Shown piece after piece: positions 45,505 through 58,020 of a DNA stretch of 64,000 nt. The first letter of the stretch is position 1. Each line of letters opens with the position of its first letter. The notes below the pieces were generated by a model. It had not been told where the DNA came from. It searched no databases and saw nothing but the letters and a program-made list of their open reading frames with translations. The stretch is from Akebia trifoliata (taxonomy: Eukaryota > Streptophyta > Magnoliopsida > Ranunculales > Lardizabalaceae), in NCBI GenBank assembly GCA_017979445.1, contig CM030706.1:8356967-8420966 (forward strand). Direction: 5' to 3'. The translations under genes and the position numbers were made by a program.

Positions 45505-48500
45505 GAGAGTGACGTCTCTCTCTAGGAAGAAGGAAAGAGGGTAAAACCGTATGAGAAGAAAAATAAAAAAAGAAGAAGAAGAAATTAGAAAGGTTTTGGG
45601 TATAAAAAAAAAAGAGAAGGACGTCTCCTTCTGGTGGCTGAAAGAAAGGGTCTTCTTCTTCGGTCCTCCTCTCTTTGGCGATCATCTTCTCCGTGGGCTG
45701 AACAACGGGACACCTGCAACTCATCATCTTCACCTCTCTCTCACGTTTTACTAACCTCCCTACCCTCTTCTTCTTCATCTATCCACTGCAACCCAGCCCT
45801 CACTACAAAAAACGTGGCTGCTGCAGCCACTTCTTTCAGCCCTCTTCTCTCAGACCATCTTCTTCTCCAACGTTCTTTGGTCTCCCTCTCTGCCTGCAAC
45901 TGCTCTCCCCAGCCCTCATTCACGTTCTACCCTTCAATAGCCCATTCGTCTTCATCTTCTTTGGCTGAACCTACCACGTAGCCCACTGCTACAGCACTCA
46001 TAACGCCCAGCCTCTGTTCTACTCGTGGCTGCCATACCAGCGCCCCCAGCCATTCATCCTGTGCTCTACAGCACTCATAACTCTCAGCCCTCCTCTCTCT
46101 CTATTGGTGGCTGTACCAATACCCAGCCATTAATCTTATATTCCATAGCACCCCCAACACTCTGCAACGTCTTCTTTGCTGGTTGCTGTACCAGCACTCT
46201 TCCACAACCATCTTCAACACCCTCTCAACCTCTAAAACGACATCTCCTTCAGCTTGCACTATCTCCAACGTCCGTTGCTACCCCATCTCTATTACAAGTA
46301 CCCACAGCACCCTCTCTCCAGCATTCCTCCTTTCCATCATAACAGCCGCGACAAGGACTCACAAGCCTTCGCTTGTACCTGAAGGAATTAAGCCACTATT
46401 CTCGGACTAATAGGTGAGTTTTTTGTTATTTTATATTTATCTATTTGTATATTTTTTGTATATATGTATTCTTCGTTTTTTTTACGTTACTATTCATATA
46501 TATCTTTTCCTTTTTTTTCTCTTCTTTATGTTTTTATTTATTTTCATATTTTCATCAATAGGATTAGGAAGATATTTATTTTATGTATTTTTAGGTTTTT
46601 TTTTATATTTTTTATATAGGTAGGATTATGAAGGTATTTTTTTTTATATATCAATAGGGTTCGTCGAATACTCATTGTGTATATTTTCTTAGTTTTTATT
46701 TTTACTTTTTGTATTATTTTTTATAGGTTAGGAAAATATTTTTAGGTCTCATCTTGCTTATTTTACTTGTTAGTCTTTATTTTATTTTATTTTTATGTTC
46801 GCATGTTAATAGGATTAGAAGATTATTTTTAGTTATTTATTTATTTTTGCATCTTTTTATGAATTTGTGGTGACATAATCCTTGTATTTGAGCATGATGG
46901 TTCTATATGTTTTCTACGATGAATTTGTGATAAAGACTCTTCCACGTGATGATATATTTTTGCATGACGAGTATGTAAGTCGTTGAATGATAATTATCGC
47001 TGAAAAATTGGGAGGCATATCGTTGCATGATAGTTGCTTTGAAAAAATTGAAGGTCATGTATGCTTGCCCATTTGGGTCGATTTAAGAGTCATTCGAAAT
47101 TGAAAATTTTGTATACATTGGTGTTTGTCAATCTCTAATTTGGTAAGCATGACGATGTGGAACTTTTCCTTGCTATTTTGTTGATTTCCAATTTGGTAAT
47201 TTGTTACAAATTCACAATTTTCTAATTCGGAAACTCTTATTCATGGTTTTGTTTGGAAAATTCATATTTGGAAACCTTCTAATAGGAGGTTGCATAATTT
47301 TCTATTTTGGGAAAGACACATACTTGTAAATTTCCATTTTAGGAATTTCACATTTTATCAATTTCCTAATTTAGAAGATTCTGCATCCTTATATTTAGAA
47401 GGTTCACATTCATGGAAAGTTGGGAATTTCTAATTCGGAAGTTTACATTTTCGAAACTTTTTATTTTGAAAAATGTATCTGTTGAAATTTCTAATTTGGG
47501 AATTTATCATATATCTCTTGAATTCTGATTTAGGAAATTTTATGTTCCTAATTTGGAAATGTTTTAAGTCCCAATTTGACAGGTTTCTATTTGTGATCTT
47601 CCTATTTAGAATATTCTCATGATTTTCTATTTTGGATCGTTTAAGGAATACTTGCAGGTGGAGTTTCTTAATTTATTTCAGGTCATTGAGCTAATTAGGA
47701 TTTTTTCAAACCCTTCCATATTTTGTGAAATTCGAAGAAGGACCATGTGATGATTGGGATAATTTTTTGCCATAGGATTTGGTTGGAAAGCCCAACATAA
47801 ATTGATGATGATGATTGGACTGTGACCTCGACTGTAATCTTTGTATGTTGACCATAGGATGTTTTTGGATTGTAGTAAAGACCGATTGTATTGATCGGGC
47901 GGGTTCGGTGCCTAACACCTTCCGAAACCCGTAATCTGACCCCTTACCCATATCTTTGATCCGTGGATCGATCCATATCCATTTGGAGTTATTTATGGTT
48001 CCTAGACCTAAACTAGGTGGCGACTCCCTTCTTTTAAGGTCCCCAATTTAATAAATTAGACCCCTATCCACTATTGAGTGAAAACGGGTCGAGGCGATTT
48101 CAATACCCTTGGATTATAATTGAAGTCCGTTTGAATCCCATGAGTAGTTGATTCGAAGATCTTTTTGAAACCCATTGTTCTAAATGTGTTTCAAACTCAT
48201 TAGAACATAATTAGTTGTTGATTTTCCTGAAATAACTAGAATTATGTGTTTTGGTATATATACTTACATTTTTTATTATCAATGAACTAAGTGTTAATAA
48301 TTGAAGAAAAAACCTTAAGAAATATTGAATGTAGGTAAATACGCCATATCTTTAAAGTATCAAGAACCTAAACACGTGTCTAGTCCAAACTGGTTGTTAG
48401 GTCTAACCTATAGGGGTTTGGGAAGATCGGTAAAGTGGTTGTTCGAGGGTTCATTGCTGAAGTAGAATCGCGTTCTGCCTAAAGGTGTTCGACTTACAAA

Positions 48501-48699
48501 AGTTATGTTTTCTTTGAATTTTGGGATTCAATTCTCATTAAAACCTCAAATTAACAGTGATTTGCATAAGACTACTAATTCTGCCAAAAGGTGATTTAGG
48601 TTAGTTTTGTGTAACTCGAGTGAATAGAATAGTCACACGTGTAATAGGGAAATAAAGATAACCCTCTTGCCTAAAGGTAGTGGAAGTGTCTAAGTCAAA

Positions 48700-49295
48700 C
48701 TTAAACATAAGTGAAAGCACATTATGTAAAGTGGGAAAAGGCCAACAGGATGGCCATGATGATTATACGTGCATCCATTTCAGAACCTCTATGTGGGGGT
48801 ATTGAAGTCACTAAGATAGCTCGAGAGTTATTGGTTGTCATCTAGAAACAGTTCGTTGCCAACAAGATGTCCCTACAATACAGTTATTTTGCCAGATTGA
48901 TGGCCTTGAAGTATGATGGTTCTGAAAGTGTTAGGGAGCACATATTGAGGATGTCACATCTGGCAATTAACCTTCGAGAAACTGGTATTAATTTTGATGA
49001 TGCTATGCTAGTGCATATGGTAGTTCTGTCACTACCTAAGTCTTTTGAGACATTTAGGGTGAACTACAATGCACAAGAGGCCAAGTGGGATCTCCATCAG
49101 TTGACCACCTTGTGTGTGACAGAGGAGGAGCGTCTTAAGGGATCTAGAGCAGAGTCAGCTCATCTAGCTATATCTTCTGAAAGCAAGAGGCCCTTCAAGA
49201 AAAGAGTTTTCAAGAAGGGAGGAAAGAAGGATTAGAATTCAGGAAGCAAAGAAAAGTTTGAGAAAGCATCAGGAAAAATGTCTGGGAAAGTTGAG
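48700..49295 (+). pseudogene. Copia gag of the large element
   Basis: The reading runs from KAHYVKWEKANRM (about 48716), through an in-frame stop before KQFVANKMSLQYSYFARL, to 48867-49235, which has the UBN2 gag pattern (REHILRMSHLAINLRETGIN, VLSLPKSFETFRVNYNAQEA). A TAG after GGKKD separates it from the zinc knuckle frame. The N-terminus is not recognisable, so it is truncated or has diverged. Confidence 0.82.
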
Positions 49296-50945
49296 AACGT
49301 AGATTGTTGGTTTTGCAAGAAACAAGGCCATGTGAAGAAGGATTGCTACAAATATAAGGAATGGATAAAGAAGAACAAAGGTATTAATATGAGTTTAGTA
49401 TGTTTTGAATCTAATCTGATAGATGTTCCAGTAAATTCTTGGTGGATTGACTTAGGTGCATCTGTGCACATCACCCATTCTTTGCAGGGGTTCAACAGTC
49501 GGAGAAACCCCAGACTCGAGGATAGGTTGTTCTTTGGGAACTCAGAGGCGTTGGAGGTCGAAGCCATTGGAACTTGCAGCTTGATTTTGGATTCTGGTTT
49601 CAATTTGATTTTAGAGGATGTTTTTTATATACCAACATTTAGACGAAACTTAATTTTTATTTCTAGACTTGATGCTTGCGATTTTGGATTTTTGTTTAAG
49701 AATGCTAGCTTATCTATTTATTCTAGTATGGATATTATTGGTCCTGGTGTTTTGCTGAATGGATTATAACAGATATCATTAGATAGTTCTTTTGCTTCAT
49801 CTCTAGTATGTGTTTCTTCTGGTTCTTCTATGTTCAAGCGTTCACGTTCAATAGAGAATTCTTCCATGTTGTGGCATAAAAGGTTGAGTCATATCTCAAG
49901 AAGAAGGTTAGATCTGTTGGTCAAAGAAGGCATTCTTCCCTCCCTGGATTTTTCAGATTTTTCCACATGTGTGGATTGCATTAAGGGTAAAATGCCCAAG
50001 AAGAGAAAGTTCGAGGCCACCAGAGCCTTTGGGCTGTTAGATCTAATTCATACAGACATTTGTGTGTTTCCTACCCTTGCTCGTGATGGTCAACGGTACT
50101 TCATCAGCTTTATAGATGATTTCTCTAGATATGCGTATGTTTATTTGATTCATCATAAATCAGAAGCTCTAGATGTTTTCAAGGTATATCAATTAGAAGT
50201 TGAGAAACAATTGGATCAAAAAATCAAAGCAGTTCGATCAGATAGAGGAGGAGAGTATTATGGAAAGATGGATCAAGACGGTATCAATCATGGACCATTC
50301 GCAGAGTATTTGAAAGAACATGGGATCGTTCCTCAATACACTACTCCAAGAACACCAGAACAGAACGGTGTTGCCGAACGAAGGAATCGCATCTATCTAG
50401 ATGCAGTTCGGAGCATGATGAGCCATTCAGATTTGTCGGAGTCCTTCTGGGGTGAAGCATTGAAATTTGCAATATATATTCTGAATCGAGTTCTGTGTAA
50501 AGTTGTACCAGAAACTCCGTTCAAGATTTGGACTGGAAGGAAGCCTTCACTTCATCATATCCATGTTTGGGGATGTCCTGCAGAGGCTAAGTTGTATAAT
50601 CCAGAGATCAAGAAACTTGACCCTAGGACCACTTCATGTATCTTCATTGGTTATCCTGAGAGATCCAAAGGCTCCAGGTTTTACTGTCCATCTAGACCAA
50701 TGGAGATTGTCGAAACCAGCCATGCCAAGTTCCTTGAGGATGTCCAGAACAGTGGGAGTTTGAAACATCATAAAAGTATTTTTCCTAAGTCTAAGAAGAG
50801 TACTCCTTTATTTACTCTACCTGTGGGTTTTCCTATATCTTCAAACTCTACTTTTCCTCCTCATAGAGTTGAAGATGAGAGCACTGCACTTCAGGATACA
50901 GTTCATCCACTAGTTGTTCCCATTACAGAACCAGTTCATTCATAG
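49278..50945 (+). pseudogene. Copia zinc knuckle, protease and integrase
   Basis: Frame 49278-49769 holds the zinc knuckle CWFCKKQGHVKKDC and the protease active-site region WWIDLGASVHIT, where the usual Asp-Ser-Gly reads Asp-Leu-Gly. After a stop, 49830-50945 holds the integrase: zinc site (MLWHKRLSHISRRRLDLL, CVDCIKGKM), the core with DLIHTDICVF, SDRGGEYYG and [13 protein letters not shown] (the Asp-Asp-Glu triad), and the linker (PSLHHIHVWGCPAEAKLYNP). Integrase is nearly intact over 371 codons. Confidence 0.9.
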
Positions 50946-52652
50946 GCAACCTCTCATATTTCAGAACCTATCCCTTTGCGGAGATCCTCTAGAGAGCGCA
51001 AGTCCGTAATTGCAGCTGATTATGAAGTATATTTATAAGAAGATGAATTGAGAAATCTAGATATGGATGATCCCTTGTCATTTGCAGAAGCCGTGAAAAG
51101 CAATGAATCTCAATACTGGCAAGAGGCCACGAGGGAAGAGTTGCAATCTATGAAAAGAAATCATGTATGGGAACTGGCAGTTCTTCCAAAGAATCGTAAA
51201 GTTATTGACTGAAAGTGGGTTTTCAAGACAAAGAGAGACTCAGAAGGAAAGGTTGAAAGATTCAAGGCAAGGTTAGTTGCAAAAGGTTTTAAGCAAAAAC
51301 CAGATATTGATTTCTCAGAGACTTTCTCTCCCATATCATCTAAGGATTCTCTGAGAATTATTCTGGCCATAGTCACCCATTATGATCTAGAACTACATCA
51401 GATGAATGTAAAGACAGCTTTCCTTAATGGTGACCTTGAGGAGGACATCTATATGGCTCAGCCTGACGGATTTGCAATCCAAGGCAAGGAGCACATGGTG
51501 TGTAGTTTGAAGAAATCCATATATGGACTAAAGCAAGCCTCTAGACAGTGGTATCTAAAATTTGATCAAGTTGTTACCAGGCATGGATTCAAAGAAAATG
51601 TGGTGGATAAATGCATTTACCTCAAGGTCAGTGGGAGCAGATTTGTGATTCTTGTTCTTTATGTGGACGATATCCTACTTGCCTGCAACGATATTCACCT
51701 ACTTCATGATACGAAACATTTTCTTTCATCGAATTTTGACATGAAGAACATGAGGAATGCTGAGTATGTCCTAGGGATCAAAATTCATAGAGATCATTCT
51801 ACTGGGTTACTGGGTTTGTCTCAGAAAGCTTATGTTGAGAAAGTTCCCAAGAGATTTCACATCCAGTCTTGTGCACCTGGTGAGACCCCAATAGTCAAAG
51901 GTGACAATGTTAGTGAGAAACAGTGTCCCAAGAATCAAATCGAAAGAGATCAGGTGGATTCAAAAGTATATGCTTCAGCGGTTGGAAGTCTTATGTATGC
52001 AATGATTTGCATCTGACCGGATATCAATTATATTGTTGGCATGCTTGGCAGATATCAGAAAAATCCTAGGATCGATCATTGGAAAGCAGTGAAGAAAGTA
52101 TTCAGGTACCTAAAGAGGACAAAAGATTTTATGTTGGTTTTCAAGAGGTCAAGCGAGCTTAAAGTAGTTGGTTATTCAGACTCAGATTTTGCTGGATGTT
52201 CCGACACTCGGAAGTCCACTTCTGGATATATTTTTACACTCATTTGTGGGGTAATTTCTTGGAGAAGCTCTAAACAGTCAATTATTGCGGATTCCACCAT
52301 GTATGCTGAGTATATCAATTGTTATAAGGCTACTCAACATGCTATGTGGCTGAGGAACTTCATCATGGAATTAGGCATTGTGGATTCTATCCACAGGCCT
52401 TTGGTCATTTTTTGCGACAATGAAGCTGTGACCAAGTTTGTGAAGAACGAAAGAACTACTAAAAGCAACAAGCACATAGACATCAAGTATCGTCTAGTGT
52501 GTGAGAAAGTTCGAGAGGGCATTATTGAAGTACTACATGTGTCTACAGACCAAATGATTGTAGACCCTCTCACTAAAGGGCTCCCGCCTAAAGTATTCAA
52601 GGAGCATGTTTGTCGTATGGGAGTTTTGGAGTCTTTTGACTCTGTAGCCTAA
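50946..52652 (+). pseudogene. Copia reverse transcriptase-RNase H of the large element
   Basis: From a stop at the integrase end, pieces read DDPLSFAEAVKSNESQYWQE and WVFKTKRDSEGKVERFKARL. Frame 51402-52016 then has MNVKTAFLNGDLEEDIYMAQ, SLKKSIYGLKQASRQWY and LYVDDILLACND. A CGA to TGA change (52014-52016) stops it. Frame 52041-52652 carries RNase H (GYSDSDFAGCSDTRKSTSGY, then FCDNEAVTKF and KHIDIKYRLVCEKV) to the natural pol end. The YVDD box and RNase H acidic residues are present. Confidence 0.9.
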
Positions 52653-53312
52653 ATGGTTTGTCTTGTCTTTATTGATGTTTTATTTGAGACTATTATTGTC
52701 AGTTCAGTTATTAATAATAAAATTTTATTTAGTGCTCCTCACTAATGACATTATTGTTGAACCATGGTATATATATATATACTTGTATCTTGTGGATTAT
52801 GTAATGAGGATAAACGGTTTGGCCTTGGAACACGGTTAAAGTGTTCATGAGGATAGCTTGGGCTAGATGCATTTGGGCAATGTATTGTTAAAGCCTTCTT
52901 TCTGATAGGGTGGTGATGGTTTTCACATGGCGGTTGCTGTAACATATCAGAGTGACACATTCAATATGCGAAGCTTGACGAATTTAGAGAATGTACATAA
53001 GTGATTGTATGAGGAGTGTACATTATCTCTCGATACTCTACAAAACTACTATGATGATAAACTCTCAATTCCTTGATAATCCTATCTTGTGACCATGGAA
53101 TTGTCTTGGTGCCAACTCTAAGGAGCGCCAAAACATTCATGATCCACTATTGGCATTGTCGTTGAAATTGGGTGAAAGTTAAAGTGGTAACCAATTGTCT
53201 TAGCCAAAGATTTTCTAAAACTAAGAGTGGCCACTCGATCTTGAAGTAAAAACTTTTCAATCCCCAAGTATTTTCCACAAAACAAAATTATTTATTGGAC
53301 TAAGTAAGAGAT

Positions 53313-53820
53313 TGTTAGAATTTTAATCAAAACTACTTGTTTATTTTGGGTTTTCTTTGAATTAAAATATCCTTTTGTGGTCCAATTAAATATTGATTTT
53401 TTAAAGGGATTGAATTGCTATTGGCTAAGAACATTGGGGACCAAGTTGCAAATAATTTTTGCAATCTAAGAAATTTCCATCGATTGGGGATCTTGTGGTT
53501 TCATAAATAAATCAGAATTCTTTTCTTCATAGAGTTTCTTCTAATTTTGGTGATGGGTTGGAATTGGAAAGAAAAACTCATTAAAGAGGGAAGTGGTGGC
53601 CGTCCCCTAATGTATATGATCGCAAGAGAATCCCATCCATTTCGTCATACAAAATTAAAGGGTAGAGCACCATCGTCTTAACTTGAAGAACACCAAAGCC
53701 TGATATTGGATTTCATTCTTGCTGATTTGTTGTTCAAGCTTCGCAAAAGGTATGTGACTTAAACCCATTCAGATTTCAAATCATTTTGATTAAGTGTTAG
53801 AGAGAAGATCCTATCCAACA
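53313..53820 (+). repeat. 3' LTR of the large copia element
   Basis: Starts TGTTAGAATTTTAATC after a weak purine tract (AAGTAAGAG) and ends ATCCTATCCAACA, followed by the GTTTC duplication at 53821-53825. Confidence 0.93.
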
Positions 53821-53825
53821 GTTTC

Positions 53826-54526
53826 TGTTTGATTTTCGGATAACATTCATTGGAGTAATCAAACGATCTACATGCAGCACAACACTTAGGCTTCCATTCA
53901 TACTGAATCGGCTGTAGCACCTCTGCTCCTGCCTCTCTATTAAGAACAATTGATTCAGGAAAATAACAGTCTAGTTCAATCTCTACACATATCCTAGCAT
54001 AAGATAGTCGAGATCTATTGGCTGTTGGCTCATCCATGTGCAAAGGTATTCCGAAAGTGCTTCCAATATATCCCAAACAATCAGGACCCCAAAATTGCAA
54101 AGGGAGTTTAGGCAATCATATCCAAACTGGGATAGAATTGAGCATCTCTCTTGTCATAGATAGACAATCCGGTTTGCCATCTTTTAAGGATCAATGGACG
54201 CCCTCAAGAATATTCGCGCAGTCTTCTCATAAGCTGAACTTGAATAGAAAGAAACCATCGTCCATTGAGATAATCTCCACCGAGCCTTTAATCTTCCAGA
54301 GTTTATTGATCGCAACCTTTAAACCCAGAAAATAAGGTCTCTTCCCCAACACATAACCAACGAGAGTGTTCTCCCATCGAAGAATCTCTTTTTGGACTTC
54401 CTCCTCTGGGATTGAGATCACCCTTTTCCCTTTTAAATCTAGTTTTGGTTCAAGGGATCTATCCAAGGAGGTATCTCCTCCTCTAAAGAGGTTTCTCCAA
54501 GAAAACCCACTAGATGATTCACCCAT
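53826..54526 (-). pseudogene. LINE ORF1, N-terminal part (DUF4283 and zinc knuckle)
   Basis: Starts at the ATG at 54526 (MGESSSGFSWRNLFRGGD). The DUF4283-type pattern follows (WENTLVGYVLGKRPYFLGLK, SMDDGFFLFKFSL), then, after stops and a frame change, LPKLPLQFWGPDCLGYIGST and a zinc knuckle in which the His is Tyr (CAACRSFDYSNEC). The frame reaches the copia insertion point and resumes at 42978. Confidence 0.83.
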
Positions 54527-54640
54527 TCTAATAAAGAAATATACGATTTACGCACATAAATTTGCAGATTGTTCTTGTATCAATCCACAGATTGAATCGA
54601 ACTCTCTCAAAAATTTCTTTTGATAAATCACTAATCTTTT

Positions 54641-55441
54641 AAAAGAAGGAAAAAAAATCGCCAGAGCTCTTAGCTTTTTAGCTTCTTCTTTGGGCTTGAG
54701 AGTTGGTAGCTTCTATTTTGGATACACACTCATGTTTTGTCTTGGGCTAGGAACCCTCTATGGATACATCCTTGCTGCCTCCCTTTCTATTGTGGGATGG
54801 TTGGAGATTGATTGTGGCTCCATACCCTCCCTAGTTTCTCTTCTTTCTCAAGATTCTAGAGGTCTACTCTCCCTATGGTTGTAGCTAGTCTGGGTTTGCC
54901 TTAACCCTATTGACCTTTAAAAAGAATCATTCTACACCACATAAGAGAAAGTGGACACAAATCAATCTATTTGAAGTCTATTTCAAATTCATCTGATAGA
55001 TATTTTTATTGCAATTTAGTTGGTCAAATATCATACTAGTGAAAATTAAGTCCATAGATTCAAAGCGTATTGGCAACTCAAAAAAGTAATTTTGGCGAGT
55101 ATTTTGCATAATCCTTTTTCAAGTAAGAGAACACTTGTTTTATTATTGATAATAATCCTCCTATTTGCTGAAAATACATATTGTAATCCATGAATTGCTT
55201 TCTCTTGATGTATTGGCATCCTTAACATTATTTACTACGGAATTTTAGTAACCACATAATGTATATAATGGAAGTTTCTTGACTAAATTAGATTCCGTGT
55301 TTTTCTTTTCACATTAAGATGTGTTTGATTGCATGGAAAATCAAAATCCATGAAAAAATGACTAGGATAGAAAACATGAATCTATTTTTTAATATTACTT
55401 TGGAAAAATAAGAGGGAAAAAAAAGAAAAAAGAAAAGAAGA
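54641..55441. other. Intergenic DNA between the LINE and the gene-fragment region
   Basis: No gene is supported. A 64-codon plus-strand frame at 54690-54884 (LMFCLGLGTLYGYILAASLS) is hydrophobic and matches nothing I know. The rest is AT-rich, ending in an A/G-rich stretch. Confidence 0.35.
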
Positions 55442-56082
55442 CACTACAAAAAAAGACACGATTAAAATGCCCTAAAATAGAATCCTTTACCAGCGTTTTA
55501 TAGAAAAACGCCCCTAAACCCACCCATCTTTTTGCTTTTTCTCTCTAAATATATTAGACGGTTTTCTATCTAAATATATTGGACGGAATCTTAATGGCGT
55601 TTTCTCAAAATTGCCGCAAAATACAAGAGCTTGGAGGGGCTCTTCAAAAAATTGCCTGAAATTTCAGATTTTTGTGGCGTTTTTTGTGACGATTCTTAAA
55701 ACCGTCAAAATAGGGGATGAAGATAGGGTTTCGAAGCGTTATGATTGGATATCAATGGGTGGCTGTTCCGTTGAAATCGCCTTTGAAGATGGAGATGGAA
55801 CTAGCTAGTGAACCTAGCTGATACGAGTTTTGTGGCGAAAATCCATGGCAATGTTGCCCTAAATCGAGGTGTTCCAAAGAAATTTCTTCAAATACGCCAT
55901 TAAAGAGATGAAGAATTGAGGCATTTTTGTTGTTGAACCCATCTATAATTGATCAACAAATTTCGCCTCTTCACGTTCTTCAATTTGACGGTATTTTTTT
56001 TTATTTCTTTACTCCTCTCTCCCTCTCTCCCATTCCCACTATATATATTCGTTCCATTCCCCAACCATCCCACTCTATTTCG

Positions 56083-58020
56083 ATTTCTCAAGGTTGAAAA
56101 AGAATAAGAAGAAGAAGAAAGTAATTTTTAGTAAACGCCTAATCTTTCAAATGTTGGAAACAAGTCAGTGTGAAATTTTAAGAAGGAATTTGTGTTTTAT
56201 TTTTAATTTTTTTTCTCTGTATCAATTGGTTTTGAATGATTTATTTATTTTTAATGTTTAAAATACAATGCTAATTCGAATGTTAATTTATTTTTTTGTC
56301 AAAAAATTTGACTTACAGCATTTGGTCGATCCCTAAGAACCAAATCACCTAAACTTTTGTTCTACTGCTCTCTATCTCGATTTTTCAAGTTTGAAGAAGA
56401 AGAAGAAGAAAAGAGGATTTTAAGAAGGTAATTTGTTTTGATCAATTGGTTTTGAATGATCTAATTATTTATTTATTTATTTTTATCTTTAGGATACAAT
56501 GTTGATTCGAATGTTTTAAATGTGCCAAATAAAATGTTAAAAGCATTTGTTGAATTAAAAACATGATCCGATGCCACGGGTTGTAGAGTACGAAATTCTA
56601 AGAATTTTGATAAACAAAAGAAAAAAAAGTTAATTTTCATCTATAAATTTTAATTTTAAGTCTTGGAAACTCGGTAGGCATCCATTTTCAAAACCTTGGA
56701 TTTAGTTGAAAATAAATTATTTTTGACTTTTTATTTGTCTAGATTAAATTTTTTTTTATGAAACTTGATGGCTATGGTGTAGGATTTCTGATTTTATTTT
56801 TATGGATTACTAATAATTAAATTTCTCCATTAAAAAATCTCCTATTTAGACTTGTTTGAGTGGGTTTGGACATACTTTCTACTGAAAGGTATAAATTCCA
56901 GATTGCTGAATTTTCCCTAAACTGACTTTGTAAACAAAATTGGAGGTGTTTCCGTTAGAAACTCCATTGAAGAAGGAAGAAACGAGATCTTTTGGAGGCG
57001 TTTCCGATGGCCATTTTATGAACCGCCATTAGAAACCCCAAATCGAGGCTCCACCATTACAAAGATGAAGAATCGAGACGTCTTCAATATGGCGCCTTCG
57101 CAGTCTCCAATTTGACGGTAATTTTTTCGTTTCCTCTTCTCCTCCCTCCCTCTCTTCCACTCCTACACTATATCTCCATCCCATTCTTTAACGAACCCAT
57201 TCTCTAACAATTTTCAAGGTTGAAGAAGAAGAAAAATGAGAAAAAGAAAAAGAAAAAGAAGAAGAAATGATGGTTTTTGTTCAAAACCCAAATCTATTGA
57301 GAGTTGGAATAGGTAATTTTTATTTTTTTTCCCTTTTCTCTGTATCAATTGGTTTTGAATGATTTTTTATTTTTATTTATCATTAGGGAACAACGCTGAT
57401 TCAAATTTATTTTCAGAAAATTTGATTTATAGAATTTTGTTGATCCGAGAGAACCAAATTTCAATCTCTAACTATTTCTCAAGGTTGAAGAAGAAGAACA
57501 AGAAGAAAGGAGGGTTTTTGTTCAAAATCCAAATATGTCGAGAGTTGGAACAGGTAATTTTTATTTTCTTCTGACATTTTCTAATTTTTGTTTTGTTTTG
57601 TTTTATTTTTTTCTGACTTTTTCTCCATATCAATTGGTTTTGAATGATTTTTTATTTTTATTTATCATTAGGGTACAATGCTGATTCGAATTTATTATTT
57701 TTCAGAAAATTTGATCTACAGTATTTTGTTGAACCAAATCTCCTAAACTTTCGTTGTATTGCTCGCTCTCTATATATCATGTAAGTAGTCACCCCCCTCT
57801 TCTCAAACCCTTTCTTGTTCTATTTTTCATTTTTATTTTTTTTATATAATTATTTTTATTTGCTTCTGTTTGATCGTCTATATTGAAAATGTATGAATTT
57901 TTGAGTTCTGATTTTCCCTTTTCGTGTTGTTCTTGGCATAATTTGAGTTCTGATTTACAGTATTTTGTTGAACTAAACCTCCTAAACTTTCGTTGTATAG
58001 CTCGCTCTCTATGTATCATG
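56083..58020 (+). repeat. Diverged repeats of about 270 bp
   Basis: A composite unit occurs at about 56090-56330, 56380-56520, 57215-57440 and 57480-57740, with a partial copy at 57950-58020. Its parts, in order, are CTCAAGGTTGAAGAAGAAGA, GGTAATTTTTATTTT, ATCAATTGGTTTTGAATGAT, TAGGGTACAATGCTGATTCG and ATCTACAGTATTTTGTTGAA. A 40-base block around CTAAACTTTCGTTGTATTGC and CATGTAAGTAGTC is repeated at 57740 and 57980. No coding function is seen; the units may be leader or intron-like segments multiplied within the element. Confidence 0.8.

Larger units (their letters stand above)
44215..48102 (+). mobile_element. 3.9-kb LTR-like unit, probable solo LTR
   Basis: Starts TGTAGACACCCCATTTTTGC, ends GGGTCGAGGCGATTTCA, and is flanked by the 5-bp duplication ATACC (44210-44214 and 48103-48107). 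No internal partner LTR, primer site or pol domain was found. An A/T-rich stretch (44770-45240), a TATA box (TATAAATA, 45497-45504), and pyrimidine-rich then T-rich DNA follow in the order expected of U3, R and U5. GGTGGCGACTCC at 48016-48027 recalls sequences near LTR ends of plant Ty3/gypsy elements with long LTRs (Tat/Ogre type); this is inference. A non-coding LARD-like element is the alternative. Confidence 0.75.
42984..53820 (+). mobile_element. Ty1/copia LTR retrotransposon inside the LINE
   Basis: 10.8 kb, flanked by GTTTC duplications. LTRs of 507-508 bp (42984-43490 and 53313-53820) differ at about 20 sites by eye, near 4 percent. It has a Met-tRNA primer site at 43494-43505 and the copia order gag, protease, integrase, RT, RNase H on the plus strand. 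It is swollen by a 3.9-kb LTR-like insertion (44215-48102) in the leader. Stops in gag, protease and RT make it inactive. The first TG of the 5' LTR has become TA. The copia remnant at 24895-32090 belongs to a similar lineage. Confidence 0.93.
38179..54640 (-). mobile_element. L1-type LINE, split by a 10.8-kb copia element
   Basis: A nearly full-length non-LTR element of about 5.6 kb once the insertion is removed. The poly-A tail lies at 38179-38189 (T-run on the plus strand). Going 5' to 3' on the minus strand: ORF1 with a DUF4283-type domain and zinc knuckle, an APE-type endonuclease, RT, a zf-RVT region, and RNase H. The copia element 42984-53820 entered ORF1. Across the empty site the minus-strand frame reads CYPKIKQK then QHPKNQPKEI without a break. 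Stops and frameshifts make the LINE inactive. The 5' end is approximate and no target duplication was found. Confidence 0.88.

Noticed and set aside
45407..46342. Several overlapping open frames on both strands, rich in Ser, Pro and Leu
   Set aside because: They lie in the pyrimidine-rich R/U5 part of the 3.9-kb LTR-like unit. Composition explains them and no domain is visible.
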